Assembly (NCBI GenBank): GCA_964360145.1
Contig: CAYHWW010000095.1
Location: 1 to 12,880, forward strand
Direction: 5' to 3'
Source: CAYHWW01 sp964360145
GTDB taxonomy: Bacteria; Bdellovibrionota; UBA1018; CAYHWW01
Length of the DNA stretch: 12,880 nt
Every line of letters starts with the position of its first letter. Position 1 is the first letter of the stretch. Position numbers and translations under genes: made by a program. Below the pieces are notes generated by a model, which saw only the letters and a list, made by a program, of their open reading frames with translations, searched no databases and had not been told where the DNA came from. Below, in pieces: positions 11,250 through 12,880 of this stretch.

Positions 11250-12880
11250 ATGATGACGATGCGCACGCTCCTCTGCATGTTTTTCATCGCTGCAAGCCCG
11301 CCCCTGCTCTTCGCGGCCACGCCCGCGGAGGAGCTTTCTTTTTGGAACGATGAAGCCCTCTCCATCGTGCGCATGGACCTGGTGTCACCGCCCAAGATGT
11401 CCCGGGCCATGGCCATTCTCCACATCGCGATCTTTGATGCGGTGAATGCCGTGGAGCGGGAATACGAGCCCTATCTCTTCGATGCGGCAGTGCTCGAGCC
11501 TGTGGATCTGCGGGCGGCGGTGGCGACGGCCTCCCGTGAGGTGTTGAGGCGGGTTTACCCTACTTTTTCATCTCTGATAGATGAGGCCTACGTAGACCGC
11601 ATGGTGCAGGTTCCCGATGGTGCATCCAAAAGCGCGGGCATCGCATTGGGGCTGGCCTCCGCCCAGGGGATTTTGCTCAGTCGCTCCGCTGATCGCTCCG
11701 GCGCTGAAACGTTGACGGCAAAGGACATCCCCGGCAGCTGGGTGCCCACGCCGCCAAACTTCGCGGCGCCGCTGCTGCCCAGCTGGGGCGCGGTCATTCC
11801 CTTTTCCATGACGCAGCCAGCGCAATTCAGAAAGAGCGGGCCGCCCGCCCTTGATTCCCCGGCTTGGCTAGAGGCTCTTGCTGAAGTGCGCCGCATTGGA
11901 GGCATTGATTCCACCGAGAGAACCGCGGCACAAACTGAGATCGCGGATTTCTGGGCCGATGGCCCCGCGACATCCACGCCCCCGGGCCATTGGAACCGCA
12001 TCGCCCTCGGCATCTGCGATTCCCAGGGTCTTTCTTTCTACCAGCGCGCCCGCCTCATGGCTCTCCTGAACATCGTCATGGCAGATGCCGCCATTGCGGC
12101 CTGGGACATGAAATATCACTACTATTTTTGGCGCCCAGTGACCGCTCTCATGGATACGGACCCCGACTGGCGCTCCCTCATCGTGACGCCACCCTTCCCG
12201 GAATACGTGAGCGGCCACAGCACGTTTAGCGGGGCTGCCGCCGAGTTGCTCTCGCTTTATTTCAAACGGGATGCCCTCGCTTTTGATTCCACCACCGATG
12301 AGGGCTCACTGACGCGGCATTATGAGGGCTTTGCCGCCGCTGCCAGAGAAGCAGGGATGAGCCGCATTTACGGCGGCATTCACTTTGGCTTCAGCAGCCG
12401 CGACGGCCTGCTCACGGGCCGCGAGATTGCGCGTCAGGCCTGGTTCACCCGCCTGCGGCCCCTGCGCGCCGTGCGCAAGGCCCTGGCTTCGCCGTGGGCA
12501 CGGACCATGATCTTGCCGGGCAATGTGATCGCGGCGGATGACATCGCCTATGTTCTCATCGCATCGGGCACGGTGCCGCCAGGCAGCGCCACGGGGGCCC
12601 GGCTTTTTCACCGCGCTTTTTTAGACGGTGCGGAAATCACCTTGGAGCCCGTGGGGCCCACGCTTTTTGCTTATACGACGCCGCTCTTGCCGCTGGGCCT
12701 CCATCGCCTGCGGGTGAAAACCTATCTTGAACAGGGGCCGAGGGTGGATGCCTTGAACGGCCGCCTCACCGAGACGAGGGCGGAAATTCTCACGGTGCAG
12801 AATGATCTCGCCCTTGAAGATGACGCCACCAGGCGCGGGGCCCTTTTACGCAGGCTTTCAATCTTAAGGGGCTTTGAGCA
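11250..12880 (+). CDS. Secreted vanadium-dependent haloperoxidase-like protein (PAP2 superfamily), 3' end outside window
   Basis: At least 543 residues are encoded without a stop. Residues 1-23 are a signal peptide. Residues about 30-405 match vanadium-haloperoxidase/PAP2 proteins: K288-x6-R295-P296 (KYHYYFWRP), PPFPEYVSGHSTFSGAA at 314-330 with H323, and SRIYGGIH at 371-378 with R372 and H378. These are the oxyanion-binding lysine, arginines and histidines that hold vanadate or phosphate. Family members oxidise halides with hydrogen peroxide or act as acid phosphatases; which applies here cannot be told. Residues about 418-493 form an Ig-like region followed by a charged helix to the window edge, resembling residues 65-155 of the preceding protein. 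The start at 11250 is one base past the previous stop with no Shine-Dalgarno, so translation is probably coupled; in-frame ATGs at 11253 and 11259 are alternatives. Its open end explains why a closed frame is not seen. Confidence 0.9.
   Translation, partial: MMTMRTLLCMFFIAASPPLLFAATPAEELSFWNDEALSIVRMDLVSPPKMSRAMAILHIAIFDAVNAVEREYEPYLFDAAVLEPVDLRAAVATASREVLRRVYPTFSSLIDEAYVDRMVQVPDGASKSAGIALGLASAQGILLSRSADRSGAETLTAKDIPGSWVPTPPNFAAPLLPSWGAVIPFSMTQPAQFRKSGPPALDSPAWLEALAEVRRIGGIDSTERTAAQTEIADFWADGPATSTPPGHWNRIALGICDSQGLSFYQRARLMALLNIVMADAAIAAWDMKYHYYFWRPVTALMDTDPDWRSLIVTPPFPEYVSGHSTFSGAAAELLSLYFKRDALAFDSTTDEGSLTRHYEGFAAAAREAGMSRIYGGIHFGFSSRDGLLTGREIARQAWFTRLRPLRAVRKALASPWARTMILPGNVIAADDIAYVLIASGTVPPGSATGARLFHRAFLDGAEITLEPVGPTLFAYTTPLLPLGLHRLRVKTYLEQGPRVDALNGRLTETRAEILTVQNDLALEDDATRRGALLRRLSILRGFE

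Overview
The window is gene-dense, GC-rich chromosomal DNA (roughly 60% GC by eye) carrying twelve protein genes and no recognisable tRNA, rRNA, CRISPR array, insertion sequence or phage gene. The mix suggests a Gram-negative bacterium of the old Deltaproteobacteria (Myxococcota or Bdellovibrionota): an orphan receiver-domain protein with a conserved C-terminal helix, a tight nadC-birA pair, and large secreted proteins. That placement is an inference with low confidence; no marker gene settles it.

Layout. (1) 4-1446: an RmlD-like short-chain dehydrogenase/reductase (+) runs tail-to-tail into an unrecognised 208-residue protein (-), overlapping it by 66 bp. (2) 1447-1755: a 309-bp gap with several strong inverted repeats and a promoter only a few bases before the next start codon. 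(3) 1756-2772: response-regulator-like protein (+), then on the minus strand nadC followed by birA (4382 to 2780), i.e. NAD synthesis and biotin attachment. (4) 4412-6301: a secreted N-acetylmuramoyl-L-alanine amidase and RNase PH (rph), an operon with 3 bp between genes. (5) 7431-6274 (-): a membrane-anchored protein of unknown function whose end overlaps rph by 28 bp. (6) 7432-7644: a hairpin-rich gap, including a 17-bp stem that pairs fully only as minus-strand RNA. (7) 7926-7645 (-): a small putative zinc-binding protein. (8) 8090-9391: secreted M14 zinc carboxypeptidase (+), closed by a strong intrinsic terminator. (9) 9392-9595: a compact regulatory region with a perfect TTGACA box and three dyads. 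(10) 9596-12880: an operon of two secreted proteins, a large unrecognised helical protein and a vanadium-haloperoxidase-like protein that runs off the window.

The first two thirds is mostly housekeeping (NAD, biotin, cell wall, RNA processing). The last third is an exported block. The most interesting signal is there: the unrecognised protein (N-terminal part) and the haloperoxidase-like protein (C-terminal part) appear to share one module, an Ig-like beta domain leading into a charged helical segment. This suggests the two act together outside the cytoplasm. Its function cannot be read from the sequence.
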